Assembly (NCBI RefSeq): GCF_014850955.1
Contig: NZ_JACXSS010000001.1
Coordinates: forward strand, 1,736,001-1,800,000
Direction: 5' to 3'
DNA length: 64,000 bases
Origin: Methylomonas albis
Lineage (GTDB): Bacteria > Pseudomonadota > Gammaproteobacteria > Methylococcales > Methylomonadaceae
The position numbers and the translations under genes are program-made. Below are positions 1 to 9,325 of this stretch, piece after piece. The notes under the pieces were generated by a model. It was not told the origin of the DNA and ran no database searches. It saw nothing but the letters and a program-made list of their open reading frames with translations. Positions within the stretch are counted from its first letter, which is position 1. The number at the start of each line of letters is the position of its first letter.

Positions 1-885
1 ATACCATTGCTTCAGGCTTAGATTCAAACAACCCGGCAAGACCACGACAAACAACAGCCACAAGCCCGCCAGCAGCAAGCCGTTTTCGGCGGTGCTTTTG
101 CCGCGGGTATTGACCCAGAACGCACAGCTAAACCAGAACAGCAGATAAGCCGCCGTCACCGCCAACCAGCCGGCCAATGCCAAACCGGTGTGCGATTTTT
201 CCGGCTGGGTTGTCCAAAACCAAAATGCCAGGCTGAGCGGCGCCAGCGTCAACAGCAAAAACACCACCGCTCTGACCGCAAAGCGAGCGGCGATGATGCG
301 TCTTACCGCCGGCGGCTGGCAGCTCAGCAACGGCAAAGTACCCAGTTCCCGCTCGCCGGACAATTGGTTATAGCCGATGATCAACACCGCAATCGGTAGC
401 AAAGTCAGGATGACGAAGGCCGCATCAAAACCGCCGAACAATAGCCGCAATGGGTTTTCCAGATTGCGGTGCAGTTGTTCGTCGTAAGCGCCGCCGATTT
501 CCCAGGCTGTCACCGAAATACAGGCGTTGTACAGATCGCTTTGGCCGACGGCCAGCGCCGCCAAATCGCCGCCGTGCCGGCAGATGTGTTGCATTGCGCT
601 GCCGAAGGCCAACGCATAACGCGGGTCGCCGTTGCGCGCCGTCAAACTTTGCGCGGGTGCCGCCCCTTGTTCGCGTAGGTCGTCGGCTGCCTTGCGCAGC
701 GCCTCGAATTGTTGGCGGGTTTGAGTTTCGTAACCGGCGATTTGCGCCTGCTGACCGTCCAGCCAATGTTGGCCGTTCGCCAAGCCGAATAACAACGCCA
801 GGCTGCTGAGCATAACGGTGGCCCAAAACACCCGGTCGAAACGCAGTTGCCTGGCTTCCAGTAAAAACAGGCTGAAGAGACTCAT
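1..885 (-). CDS. ABC transporter permease, DUF3526 family (C-terminus beyond window)
   Basis: Open frame of 295 codons from ATG at 885 to the window edge with no stop, so the C-terminus lies outside. The protein starts MSLFSLFLLEARQLRFDRVF with an N-terminal membrane helix, then a soluble loop (around WLDGQQAQIAGYE) and further hydrophobic segments. It contains GERELGTLPLL, which corresponds to GEREQGTLRQLL in the next permease and is typical of ABC-2/DUF3526 permeases. Only one base separates it from the stop of the upstream permease, so the two are almost certainly co-translated and form a heterodimeric membrane domain with the ATPase at 2302-3030. The substrate is unknown. Its position beside PepSY and TonB-receptor genes suggests a role in siderophore or metal handling (inference). 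Confidence 0.82.
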   Translation of the reverse strand, partial: MSLFSLFLLEARQLRFDRVFWATVMLSSLALLFGLANGQHWLDGQQAQIAGYETQTRQQFEALRKAADDLREQGAAPAQSLTARNGDPRYALAFGSAMQHICRHGGDLAALAVGQSDLYNACISVTAWEIGGAYDEQLHRNLENPLRLLFGGFDAAFVILTLLPIAVLIIGYNQLSGERELGTLPLLSCQPPAVRRIIAARFAVRAVVFLLLTLAPLSLAFWFWTTQPEKSHTGLALAGWLAVTAAYLLFWFSCAFWVNTRGKSTAENGLLLAGLWLLFVVVLPGCLNLSLKQWY

Positions 886-886
886 C

Positions 887-2305
887 TCACACCCCAGACA
901 GCCGGGATACGGCGTATCGGGCAAAGCCAACGGCGGCCATCGCCCAGGCCAACATCAGTGCGATGGCCAAGGGATAGGCGTTCAGCGCGCTGCTTGCGTT
1001 TGGCGGGCGATAGCTAAACGGCGGAATGCTTTGCCACAATGCGGCGTCGGCCTTGATCAAGGTATTGTCCCAACCGTTGGCGCCTTTTTGCTGAAGCTGG
1101 GCGACATAATCGTTAAGCAAGGTGTTCATGGCGCGGCGGTGCTGTTCCACCTGCCGGGTGAAATCCTGATGCTGAAGCAAGTCGTTGCCGGTCAGCGCCA
1201 TCGACAACAGCGAAACGCCGACCGACGGCGCGATCAGCGTGCCCCATTCCAGGAGACGATTTTGCCGGCTGTACAGGTCGAAGCGTTGTCGTGCGTACGC
1301 TTCGCAAACCCGCCAGGCGGCTTGTTCGCCGACCTGCATGCTCTGGCCGGTGTAATCGAACGGCAAATCCTCAATACGTTCGACCCGATATTCCGCCAGC
1401 AGTTTTTTCCGTAAGGCGTCTTCGTCGTCTTGCCAGGCCTGATTCAAATCCTTCATGAAAGACTGCCAGAACTCGACATTGGCTGGCGTCGGGTAAAATC
1501 GGCCGCCGACATCCAGTAGAGCTCTCGGCACGGCAAACACCGTGACGCCCCAGAACACCAGCAAAAGTGCCAACGCGGTACGCGCGGACCGGCAGCAGGC
1601 CGACACGCCCAGCGACAGCAACAACAGGATGCCCAGATATAGACCGTAGAGCAACACCAACAAAACGGCGCGCAGCATTTCGTCGCCGCGCGACTCGACC
1701 GGCGCCAGCCAGCCAGTGCCGGCAATGCCCAACACGGCCACCGGCAACAGCACCGCCGCCAAGACCTTGGCAATACCGGCGACCTTGCCCCACAAAACCG
1801 CATTGGGCCGCACACCCAGGCTCAACAGTTGCCGTAAAGTGCCTTGTTCACGCTCGCCGGCGAAGGCTGGAAAGCTCAACAATATCACCAACAACGGTAA
1901 TAAGGTCTGCGCGGCGAGGGCCGGGCTCAAGTCGCCGAAGCGTTGCAAGGCGCTCATGTCCCGAGCCGGCGGAAACTCCATCTCACCCTGAATATGCGCG
2001 CCGTTCATGATCGCGCTGCCGACATAGGGTTCTATACCGCCGTCGACGATAGTCAACGGCCTTGGGGATTTGAAGGCGTAAATGCCGTAATGCGCGGCGT
2101 CGTGCGGATGCTTGGAATCCTGCTGGCCGAAGCGTTGGTAATCGTGCTCGGCGGCTTCGGCGGCCTGATTTAGCAAATCCCGATAATTGCGCCAACCCAA
2201 TAGACTGGAAGCCATCATCAATACCAGCATCAACGAAGCGGCCAGACGAAAGCGGCCGTCGCGGCGGCATTCGGTGAATTCCTTATTCGCTATCGTACGG
2301 ATCAT
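887..2305 (-). CDS. ABC transporter permease, DUF3526 family
   Basis: A 472-residue inner-membrane protein starting MIRTIANKEFTECRRDGRFR. It has an N-terminal helix, a long periplasmic-type loop, a block of helices after the GEREQGTLRQLL motif (about residue 155), a second soluble loop and a C-terminal helix. This ABC-2 layout with a large extracytoplasmic insertion is typical of DUF3526 permeases. The ATG overlaps the stop of the ATPase gene by four bases (ATGA), and the partner permease starts one base after its own stop, so this is an ATPase-permease-permease operon. Exporters of this type are often found downstream of TonB-dependent siderophore receptors. The transported substrate cannot be read from the sequence. 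Confidence 0.88.
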   Translation of the reverse strand: MIRTIANKEFTECRRDGRFRLAASLMLVLMMASSLLGWRNYRDLLNQAAEAAEHDYQRFGQQDSKHPHDAAHYGIYAFKSPRPLTIVDGGIEPYVGSAIMNGAHIQGEMEFPPARDMSALQRFGDLSPALAAQTLLPLLVILLSFPAFAGEREQGTLRQLLSLGVRPNAVLWGKVAGIAKVLAAVLLPVAVLGIAGTGWLAPVESRGDEMLRAVLLVLLYGLYLGILLLLSLGVSACCRSARTALALLLVFWGVTVFAVPRALLDVGGRFYPTPANVEFWQSFMKDLNQAWQDDEDALRKKLLAEYRVERIEDLPFDYTGQSMQVGEQAAWRVCEAYARQRFDLYSRQNRLLEWGTLIAPSVGVSLLSMALTGNDLLQHQDFTRQVEQHRRAMNTLLNDYVAQLQQKGANGWDNTLIKADAALWQSIPPFSYRPPNASSALNAYPLAIALMLAWAMAAVGFARYAVSRLSGV

Positions 2306-3030
2306 AAAGCCGCCTCGGCCACATGTAAGCCGGCCTGCATGTATTGCAGATAAATCCGTTCCAGCTCGGCGGCGCTGATCTCGCCGGTATTCAACACCGT
2401 CAGCATTTTGCCGCCCTTCATGATGCCGGCCCGGTGACCGGATTCCTTGACCCGGAACAAATCGTGAGTCGCCATCAAAATCGCCACGCCGGAATCGGCC
2501 AGCGTGCGCAGCAAATTGGAAAACTCGTAAGACGCTTGCGGATCGAGGCCGGACGTTGGTTCGTCCAGCAACAACACCTTGGCTTCCTTGGCGCAGGCAA
2601 TGGCGATGCCGACCTTCTGCCGCATGCCTTTGGAATAATTAGCCACCGGTTTATCAGCCGCCTCCTCCAGCAAACCGGCGGCCATCAGGAAATTGCGCAG
2701 CTGCTTTTTAGCGTAGCGGTGCCCTGACAGCCGGCTGAAATAATCCAGATTCTCGACGCCGGACAAACGCGGATACAGTGCGACGTTCTCCGGCAAATAA
2801 GCCACCATTTGCCGGGCTTGCCCGGTATCGCGGCTGACGTCGAAACCGCCGATCCTGGCGACACCTACGCTAGGAGCAATGAAGTTAAGGAACAAATGAA
2901 TCGTGGTGGTTTTACCGGCACCGTTGGCGCCCAATAGGCAAAAGATTTCGCCAGGCGCGACGCGCAGGTTCAGTGCGTTCAGCGCCAGGTTTGCGCCATA
3001 GGCTTTGCTCAGCTCGCAAGCTTCTAACAT
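2302..3030 (-). CDS. ABC transporter ATP-binding protein
   Basis: A 242-residue nucleotide-binding domain that powers the two DUF3526 permeases downstream. Visible motifs are Walker A GANGAGKTT (about residue 35), a signature loop NYSKGMRQKVGIA (about 137), Walker B VLLLDEPTSGLD (about 160) and the switch histidine in MATHD. This is the standard length for an ABC-2-type ATPase (CcmA/NatA-like). It overlaps the next gene by four bases and follows the PepSY gene after a 14-base gap, so the four genes from 4370 leftwards probably form one transcript. The substrate is not determined. Confidence 0.92.
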   Translation of the reverse strand: MLEACELSKAYGANLALNALNLRVAPGEIFCLLGANGAGKTTTIHLFLNFIAPSVGVARIGGFDVSRDTGQARQMVAYLPENVALYPRLSGVENLDYFSRLSGHRYAKKQLRNFLMAAGLLEEAADKPVANYSKGMRQKVGIAIACAKEAKVLLLDEPTSGLDPQASYEFSNLLRTLADSGVAILMATHDLFRVKESGHRAGIMKGGKMLTVLNTGEISAAELERIYLQYMQAGLHVAEAAL

Positions 3031-3044
3031 GAATCATCTCTCCT

Positions 3045-4370
3045 TTAGTTGACGAATACGGAGACTGGACGCTTCAACTTCGACGCCCGCCGCTTTTTCA
3101 GCCAAATATAAACCCCGGTAACCGACAGCATCGCCACCACCAAGCCCATTAGACAGACGAAGATTTTGTAAGGCAAACCCCAGACCGCCGCCATGTGCAA
3201 CGCAAATAACCACATGCTGATAGTCATGCCGGCATTTTGACGGGAAGGAGTAAACAAGCTGACAAACGCACCGCTATCACCATCGAAAAAAACGATGGTG
3301 CTGCCATTTTTATCGTTGATATCCCGGTCGCTCATGACCACATAGCCGAACAAGCCTTTGTCCGGCTGATATTGCAAGGCTTCCTCGTTGATTATTTGGA
3401 AATCGTTTAACCGGGCTTGTTCGGCCATCAAGCTTCGACCAATCGCATGGGCGTCTTGCCAAGCTATGTTTGGTGCAGGTCTAGGCTGGGGCAGATTGGC
3501 AATCGGAAACTGGCTGAAATCAGGCAGATCGAACAGCGTCTTCATCACCGGTTGGTAAACCTGAGGCCCCAAGTTGAAACCAACCGACGACCAGGCAAAC
3601 ACGAACAGCATCAACCAGGTCCACAAGCCGCCGGCCCGATGCAAATCGAAATTGAGCCGAAACGCCGACGCCGGCCACTTGACCTTCCAGGCTAACGCCC
3701 AACGCGACCAAAAACCGGATTGGGTGTTCTCGTTCTTCGAAACAGAAATAAACGGTAGGATGTGCTGAACGTAGTGAAGCGCATCGTTCGCGACCGATGC
3801 GCCTCGTACCTCGGCACATCCTACTTTTTTGCGTCGAACAGGAAACGTCAGATAAAACGCCACGAAACAATCGATGGTCCAGATCAAGGCCGCGATGCCG
3901 AACAACCACACGCCCACCTCGCCCAAAGCCAGCGAATAATGCAAGGCATAGATAAAATTGAGAATGTTGCGCCGGGTCAACGGCCAATAGCCTTCGTCCT
4001 TGCCGTAATCGATCAATTCTCCGCTGTAGGGATTAAGGCGCATCGCTAGAAAGCCCAATTCATAGGGCTTGCCGGTGGCGGGATCGGTGCGTGGCGTCAA
4101 ACCGGCTTCATAGACTTGCCCCGGTTTGCGGTTGAAGCTGACTTGGTTGATCTGTGCTTGCGGTAGCAGGGCCAGCGCCTTGTCGCGCAATACAAAGTCG
4201 TCCAGCATAGGCCGGTCGAGGATAGCTACCTGATGATGCTCGGAATTCAGCCAGCCGTCCAGTTCGTGATAAAACGCCAACACGCTGCCGGTCAATCCGG
4301 CCACGGTCAAAAAAAATGCCATGTACAGGCCGGCGTAACGGTGCAGCAATACCCAGAAATGTCGTGTCAT
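3045..4370 (-). CDS. PepSY-associated TM-helix protein (putative siderophore reductase)
   Basis: A 441-residue inner-membrane protein starting MTRHFWVLLHRYAGLYMAFF. It has four or five predicted helices, periplasmic PepSY-like segments between the first and second helices and near residue 300, and the conserved HRYAGL and HRAGGLW signatures of the PepSY_TM family. Relatives such as FpvG and FoxB help release or reduce iron from siderophores at the inner membrane, which fits its place between a TonB receptor and an ABC transporter. An unusual stretch after residue 180 (VGCAEVRGASVANDALHYVQ) is encoded by an imperfect hairpin at 3755-3824 that looks like a mobile REP/MITE sequence read through in frame. 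Whether the protein still works with this insert is unknown. Confidence 0.85.
   Translation of the reverse strand: MTRHFWVLLHRYAGLYMAFFLTVAGLTGSVLAFYHELDGWLNSEHHQVAILDRPMLDDFVLRDKALALLPQAQINQVSFNRKPGQVYEAGLTPRTDPATGKPYELGFLAMRLNPYSGELIDYGKDEGYWPLTRRNILNFIYALHYSLALGEVGVWLFGIAALIWTIDCFVAFYLTFPVRRKKVGCAEVRGASVANDALHYVQHILPFISVSKNENTQSGFWSRWALAWKVKWPASAFRLNFDLHRAGGLWTWLMLFVFAWSSVGFNLGPQVYQPVMKTLFDLPDFSQFPIANLPQPRPAPNIAWQDAHAIGRSLMAEQARLNDFQIINEEALQYQPDKGLFGYVVMSDRDINDKNGSTIVFFDGDSGAFVSLFTPSRQNAGMTISMWLFALHMAAVWGLPYKIFVCLMGLVVAMLSVTGVYIWLKKRRASKLKRPVSVFVN
3755..3824. repeat. REP/MITE-like hairpin inserted in frame in a coding gene
   Basis: Seventy bases form an imperfect inverted repeat. It begins gtaggatgtgctgaacg and ends cctcggcacatcctac, with gcgcatcg/cgatgcgc at the centre around an 8-base loop. 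Hairpins of this sort are dispersed intergenic repeats in many proteobacteria. Here it lies inside the PepSY gene, and the gene is read straight through it. Confidence 0.75.
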
Positions 4371-4659
4371 AAGTAGTTAGTCATTAGCGTTTAAACAATA
4401 AGACGAATTGCGCCGGAGATTCCGGACAAAAAAATGCGTTTTTCATGATTCCGCCGGTTTCGCCGTGCGCGGACGGCCTATCGGCTACCGTCTATCCTGG
4501 GTTAAAGAAATCGTGTCATCCATAAGACGGTTGAGGGGCGGTAATTTTCTCAGGGGATCGCGATTTGTTTTTGGGTTTAGGTTTTGCGCCGGCCGGATAT
4601 TGCGAGCCCCGGCCTGCCCAGCAAAGCCATCACATGGTGAATTGATGCGGAAAGAAAAT

Positions 4660-4700
4660 GTAGGGCGGGCAAACGATAAAGCTGTTTGCCCGCCCTATAC
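4660..4700 (-). terminator. Hairpin terminator/repeat after TonB receptor 1
   Basis: The inverted repeat gtagggcgggcaaac ... gtttgcccgccctatac has arms of about 15 bases and a 9-base loop. On the minus strand it follows the receptor stop by some 15 bases and is followed by a T-rich stretch. It probably ends the receptor transcript, though it also resembles a dispersed GC-rich repeat. I see no gene in the rest of the 4371-4659 gap between it and the PepSY gene. Confidence 0.6.
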
Positions 4701-4714
4701 GGCTTTTTTCAGGT

Positions 4715-7315
4715 TCAATATTGAATACTAATCGAGCCTAGAAAGGTTCGCGGCGCGCCATAACTTACAAACGCTCCGGAAATACCGGCAGCGGGATCGT
4801 TTAAATATCCATTTGTGTTTATGGCGTAGCGTTTATCCAGTAGATTATCGATATTAAACTGAACAGTAATTTTTGACTTGCCGAAGGCACGGCTATAAGC
4901 CGCCATCAGGCCGAGAGTCGCATAGCCGGGTGTTTTGATGGAAGGATTGCTTATACTACCATCAAGGTTTGTTCCACCCGAGCCTAATTGTCCATCTCGT
5001 ACCGTGACACCACCACCAAACTTGAGTCCTTTAAAGTCAGTGTCCAAAAGTTCGTAGGTGCTCCAAAAGCTGGCGGTGTTGCGCGGCACGTTAATCATTC
5101 GGTCGCCAACATTAAGGCCGTTGAGCGAATCATTTTTTTCATTGGTTTTGGCGACGATAATATCGGTGTTGGCCCAGGTGGCAATCGTGTTCCAGCCAGG
5201 CAGAATTTCGCCTTGGATATCCAGTTCCGGCCCACGACTACGAACGGCACCTATTGCGATTGCACAGCCGCCGCCGCATTGGTGTAACGGATTAGGATCG
5301 CTAGTTGCAATGTTGGTTTTTGTTAAATCGTAATAAGCTAGAGTAGCGCGTAAACGGCCATCGAAAAACTCGGTCTTGATGCCGCCTTCATATTGCGTCG
5401 CACTGGTGGGGTCAATCGATCTGAATTGACTTGGACCTGCATATACTAGGCCGAAAGATGTTGCTCCAAAACTTTCGGCATAATTGGCATAAAGGCTAAT
5501 CCAACTTTGTGGGTTCCATAAAATACCGACCCGAGGCGTTACTGCATCCTGACTTTGGGAATTTCTCTCTGTGGTCACGCCTCCTTGCACAGTTGTTAAA
5601 TTCCGATGTAAGTTCTGATAGCGGATGCCGCCGGTGACATGCAAGTCATAAGGTAACTTGATCTGATCTTGTATGTATAAACCGTATTGGTCAGCTTGAT
5701 TTGCCGTTACAAATGGCGTGCTGACAAATCCTAGATCAATTGGATTGCCTGGATGAACTGGATTGTAGGGGTCGATGTATGAAAATGCCCCAGTAGACTG
5801 TGCCTGAGAATAATTTAACCCCAAGGTGTTATTTAGCCGGTAATAATCGCCACCTATCAGCAAAGTATGTTTCAACCCAAATGTATCAAAATGACCTGTC
5901 AGATCCAGATTGGTGGCATATGTATTGTATTGTGAAACGTCACTGAAGCCTTGCCGTAAGACGGATATGCCATTGTTAGGGGTATTTGCGACAAAGACAT
6001 TCTGCATGAAATTATCAGTAACGGTACCAATTGGTTGCTGATAGTTATTGACACTCCCCCGCTGTTGGTTAACCGATAATCTATGTTTGATAGACCAATC
6101 ATCGTTAAACTGGTGCGACCAATTAAAACTGCCGAAAAAAGTCTCGGTGATAGAAGGTGACTTTTCGCCATAATTCCGGCTTATCGGCGTATTGGTGAGT
6201 TGTCCACCGATAAAGGGATTGAAAAAGGTATCCGCGCCATTATGTTTGTGGTTATATTCAAATTCAACCGTGGCCTGGGTTTTCGGGCTAATAACCCACT
6301 TCAGCACCGGCGCTAAAAATAAATCGTCGGTACTGACAAAGTCCCGGAACGAGCCGCTGTTTTGATAGTACATATTCATCCGGTACAGAATGTCCTTATT
6401 GCCAGTGACCGGACCGGTGGCATCCAGCGTAGTCCGATAATTATCATACGAACCGAATTGCTGGTTAAAAGCATAATACGGCGTTGCTAACGGTTGTTTG
6501 GTAATCACATTGACCATACCGCCGGGCTCGACTAGGCCATAAAGTATGGCCGCCGGACCTTTCAGGACTTCGACAGATTCGACATTGGCCATTTCTCGGT
6601 TGCTGCCCCCCTGTTGCAGCCTGAAACCGTTACGAAACGTGGTTTCTGCAACAAAACCACGCAAGGTGATGTCGGTAGACGCGCCTCCGCCATTGAAATA
6701 GGGACTATACCCACCAGCACCCTGCGCATTAGTCACTACACCACTCACATTTTTCAAAGAATCCGCCAGCGTAATTACCTGTTGATCCTTCAAAACCTGC
6801 TTGGAAATAACTTGCACGTTCAACGGTGTTTCCATGATTGGCGTATCTGTCTTAGTACCGGATGTGGCGTTGGGTAGGACGTAGTCTTCATTATAGGGAT
6901 CTGTGGCGTCGTATTGCGCTTGACCGACCACTTTGACTGCTGGCAAGGTCGTTGCCGATTGCGGCTCCACAACTTTCACCGCCGATTTCTCTAATATCAG
7001 CGTATTGTCGTTTCTGACACGGTACGATAACTGACTGCCCTGCAGTAAGCGTTCCAGGGCTTGTTCCTGGGTATAACGGCCGTTGACGCCGGGGCTGCCC
7101 ATGCCGGCGACCAGGTCGGCGTTATAAAACAGTTGCAGATCGCTTTGCCGACTAAAGTTTTTCAGCGCTTCGGCTAGTGATTGCGGCGGGATGTGGAATT
7201 CGCGCAGTGCGGATTGGGTTTCGGTGGTGCCGTTCTCGGCCAATACCGGGTTGGAAATTGCGGCGGCGCTGCCCAAGGCGAGCAGTGTCGCCAATATCGG
7301 ATGTGCATGAGTCAT
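4715..7315 (-). CDS. TonB-dependent siderophore receptor 1 (FpvA/FecA type, STN domain)
   Basis: An outer-membrane receptor of 866 residues from the ATG at 7315, which has AAGGA about ten bases upstream and opens a signal peptide (MTHAHPILATLLALGSAAA). A GTG at 7360 would add 15 residues but has no ribosome site. After the signal comes a secretin/TonB short N-terminal (STN) signalling domain (FHIPPQSLAEALKNFSRQSD), then a plug with ETPLNVQVISKQVLKDQQVI and VEVLKGPAAILYG, then a beta-barrel ending in an aromatic residue (GSISIQY). The STN domain means it should signal to the FecR/ECF sigma pair encoded immediately upstream. The barrel is closely related to the two other receptors in this window. 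The ligand is unknown, most likely a ferric siderophore. Confidence 0.9.
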   Translation of the reverse strand: MTHAHPILATLLALGSAAAISNPVLAENGTTETQSALREFHIPPQSLAEALKNFSRQSDLQLFYNADLVAGMGSPGVNGRYTQEQALERLLQGSQLSYRVRNDNTLILEKSAVKVVEPQSATTLPAVKVVGQAQYDATDPYNEDYVLPNATSGTKTDTPIMETPLNVQVISKQVLKDQQVITLADSLKNVSGVVTNAQGAGGYSPYFNGGGASTDITLRGFVAETTFRNGFRLQQGGSNREMANVESVEVLKGPAAILYGLVEPGGMVNVITKQPLATPYYAFNQQFGSYDNYRTTLDATGPVTGNKDILYRMNMYYQNSGSFRDFVSTDDLFLAPVLKWVISPKTQATVEFEYNHKHNGADTFFNPFIGGQLTNTPISRNYGEKSPSITETFFGSFNWSHQFNDDWSIKHRLSVNQQRGSVNNYQQPIGTVTDNFMQNVFVANTPNNGISVLRQGFSDVSQYNTYATNLDLTGHFDTFGLKHTLLIGGDYYRLNNTLGLNYSQAQSTGAFSYIDPYNPVHPGNPIDLGFVSTPFVTANQADQYGLYIQDQIKLPYDLHVTGGIRYQNLHRNLTTVQGGVTTERNSQSQDAVTPRVGILWNPQSWISLYANYAESFGATSFGLVYAGPSQFRSIDPTSATQYEGGIKTEFFDGRLRATLAYYDLTKTNIATSDPNPLHQCGGGCAIAIGAVRSRGPELDIQGEILPGWNTIATWANTDIIVAKTNEKNDSLNGLNVGDRMINVPRNTASFWSTYELLDTDFKGLKFGGGVTVRDGQLGSGGTNLDGSISNPSIKTPGYATLGLMAAYSRAFGKSKITVQFNIDNLLDKRYAINTNGYLNDPAAGISGAFVSYGAPRTFLGSISIQY

Positions 7316-7364
7316 AGGCTTCGTTTCCTTTTGTTGTCCAATGAGTTTTCGGTGAATCACTAGA

Positions 7365-7402
7365 CAGACGAAGCGGACAATAGGATGTCGTAAAATTTTT
7401 TT
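7365..7402 (-). promoter_or_regulatory. Candidate ECF-sigma promoter of receptor 1
   Basis: On the minus strand an AAATTT block and CGTCTG lie 22 bases apart, and CGTCTG is about 50 bases before the receptor start. The same two blocks, 21 bases apart, precede receptor 2 at 11834-11869. A CGTC-type -10 element is common for ECF sigma factors. Inferred from this comparison only. Confidence 0.4.
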
Positions 7403-7442
7403 CGAAACAGTTCGTAATTGGATAGCTGAAGCGGCGGCCCAA

Positions 7443-8417
7443 TCAGTAATAGGCCGTCAGCAAACCGTTGATTTGCATCGAGTTCAGATGCAGCGTCTCG
7501 GCGATGGTATTTACCGCGCCATCCAGTTCGGCGATTTTGAACACGCCGCTGACCGGATATCGGGCCGCAACCTCGTTCAACAGCAGCAGTTTGCCGGGCC
7601 GGTGGCGATTGATTTGATCGATGACCTCCCGCAACGGACGGGCGGTAAATACCAGTTTGCCGTCGCGCCAGGCGCGAGCATCGTCGCTGTCGATCCGTTC
7701 GATTGCGCTGGGGCCGGTTGAGGAATCGATGAATTGTTGTTGGCCCTGGTTCAATACCCCGATCACTCGATTGCCATGCTCGACTTGCACGGTGTTTTCG
7801 AAAACCGTCACGGTGGTTAGCCCGTCGTTACGGTAAACGCTGAAGTCGGTACCCAGTGCCGTGATCCGGTCCGGGCCGGCGCTGACGGTAAACGGCCGAT
7901 TGCGGTCGTGGGCCACGCTGAATTCGGCTTCGCCATGCAACAGCCTGATCTGACGTTTCTGCCCGGTAAATTCCACGGCAACCGCGGAATCGGTGTTTAA
8001 ATACAAGGTACTGCCGTCGGTTAATGTGGTTTGGCTGCGCTTGCTTATCGCCGTGTAATGATCGGCTAAAAGATAATCGCCGAGCTGATAATGCCATGAT
8101 GCCAAGCCTAGCGTTAACAGCAAAACAGCGGCCGAGGCGTAAGCCCGCCATCCGGCGGATGGTGCTTTGGCAAGCGGTTGCCATTGTTCGGCGGCATTAC
8201 CCAACGATTGCCAGTGTTTGCGCAATTCGAAAAACAAGGCCCGGTGTTCGGGCGATTGGGCGACCCAGGCGTTAAAGTGTTTTCTGTCCTGGTCGCTGAC
8301 TTCGCCGGAACCGAGCCGCGCCACCCAGTCGGCGGCTTCGGCGGCGATGCGGTCTTGGTCGTTCGGGTGATTTTGCATAAATGGATGGGCCCAGGCAAGG
8401 CAGCTACCATACCTCAC
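7443..8417 (-). CDS. FecR-family anti-sigma/signal transducer 1
   Basis: An inner-membrane regulator of about 324 residues. It has an N-terminal DUF4880 cytoplasmic domain (AAEAADWVARLGSGEVS, then FNAWVAQSPEHRALF), a single helix near residue 95 (AVLLLTLGLASW), a periplasmic FecR domain (TLTDGSTLYLNTDSAVAVEF) and a C-terminal STN-like domain that would contact the receptor. The GTG start overlaps the sigma stop as GTGA, suggesting translational coupling; an ATG at 8378 is an alternative. It should hold or activate the sigma factor encoded just upstream in response to a loaded receptor 1. Confidence 0.88.
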   Translation of the reverse strand: MRYGSCLAWAHPFMQNHPNDQDRIAAEAADWVARLGSGEVSDQDRKHFNAWVAQSPEHRALFFELRKHWQSLGNAAEQWQPLAKAPSAGWRAYASAAVLLLTLGLASWHYQLGDYLLADHYTAISKRSQTTLTDGSTLYLNTDSAVAVEFTGQKRQIRLLHGEAEFSVAHDRNRPFTVSAGPDRITALGTDFSVYRNDGLTTVTVFENTVQVEHGNRVIGVLNQGQQQFIDSSTGPSAIERIDSDDARAWRDGKLVFTARPLREVIDQINRHRPGKLLLLNEVAARYPVSGVFKIAELDGAVNTIAETLHLNSMQINGLLTAYY

Positions 8418-8992
8418 GGCTCGAAATCCCGCAGCTTATTTCGGCAATGCAGCAAGGACTTGGCGATGGATTTTTCCACCCAGCTTTTCGACTTGCCGAA
8501 GCGCCGGGCGATTTCGGTGTGCGTCAAACCCAGCACCCGATGCAGATAGACGATTTCCGGCGCCGGCGGCGGCAATTGCGCGAGGATAGTATCGTAGGCG
8601 TCCAGTTGCTGGCGATAATGTAGTTCTTCGTGCAAGCCGGGTGCTTCGTCGGCCAATTCCCAGGCATGTTCCGTTTCTTCGACGAAACGCTGCGTTTCCC
8701 TTTGCCGGCGGCGAAAATGGTCAATCAATAAATTGTGGGCCAGACGATTGAGGTAGGCCGCCGGGGTTTGCATCACCGACAAATCGTCCATTTCCATCAG
8801 GCGTAAATAAACGTCTTGCAGGATTACCTCCACCACCCCCTGGTCGCGACAGTTAGCGCTAAGAAAGGCCTTCAAGTCCTCGTAATGATTGTCGTATAAA
8901 ACACCCACCTGCAACTGGCGGGATTGCTGCATTTGCCGGCCCATGGACTGCGGCCAGCTGAGCGGTTTGAACAGAACGACAGTTTTAGACAT
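8414..8992 (-). CDS. ECF sigma factor 1 (FecI type)
   Basis: About 192 residues. Region 2 is LYDNHYEDLKAFL to AAYLNRLAHNLLIDHFRRR, and region 4 is LTHTEIARRFGKSKSWVEKS, a helix-turn-helix typical of FecI-like factors. I chose the ATG at 8992; a TTG at 9013 would add seven residues and neither has a clear ribosome site. It is the first gene of a sigma-FecR-receptor module and should direct RNA polymerase to the receptor promoter. Region 2.2 reads VVEVILQDVYLRL instead of the usual EDLVQEVFLRL, a feature shared with sigma factor 2, which points to a duplication. Confidence 0.9.
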   Translation of the reverse strand: MSKTVVLFKPLSWPQSMGRQMQQSRQLQVGVLYDNHYEDLKAFLSANCRDQGVVEVILQDVYLRLMEMDDLSVMQTPAAYLNRLAHNLLIDHFRRRQRETQRFVEETEHAWELADEAPGLHEELHYRQQLDAYDTILAQLPPPAPEIVYLHRVLGLTHTEIARRFGKSKSWVEKSIAKSLLHCRNKLRDFEP

Positions 8993-9065
8993 AACAACGC
9001 ATTTGTCGGGCAATCAAATTGGACGAGGAGGAGCACAATTCAGCAAAAATTACGCCATTTACCTC

Positions 9066-9087
9066 AAGTTATCGATTTCAATAACTT
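9066..9087. promoter_or_regulatory. Inverted repeat upstream of sigma 1, possible Fur-like operator
   Basis: aagttat-8 bases-ataactt has perfect 7-base arms and lies about 75 bases upstream of the sigma 1 start. It matches the 19-bp Fur consensus at only about half of the positions, so Fur control is a guess based on the iron context. I see no gene in the rest of the 9014-9325 gap. Confidence 0.25.
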
Positions 9088-9325
9088 CCGCGCCCTCTCT
9101 CAGGCGGTCGCCCCCTTGAAATACCAAGAGTGTTTCAAGCTGTCCCTTGCGGAAGCCGGAGTAGTTTGCTGACGGCTTCGTACTAAAGGCTATCATTGAG
9201 TCAAATAACGGCATTGGTCGAGTCATTTAACACAGATCAATTATCGAGGCCGTATCGTAAGAAATGTATTGGCTCTAAAGGGAAACGCACCGGCAACTCC
9301 GGCCTACGCAGCTCACCCTTCACAG

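Noticed and set aside
4408-4731. Open frame on the plus strand in the gap upstream of the PepSY gene
   Set aside because: Arginine-rich, no domain, crosses the terminator hairpin and the end of receptor 1; not coding.
9066-9087. Confident Fur box upstream of sigma 1
   Set aside because: Only about half of the positions match the 19-bp consensus; kept as a weak inverted repeat only.
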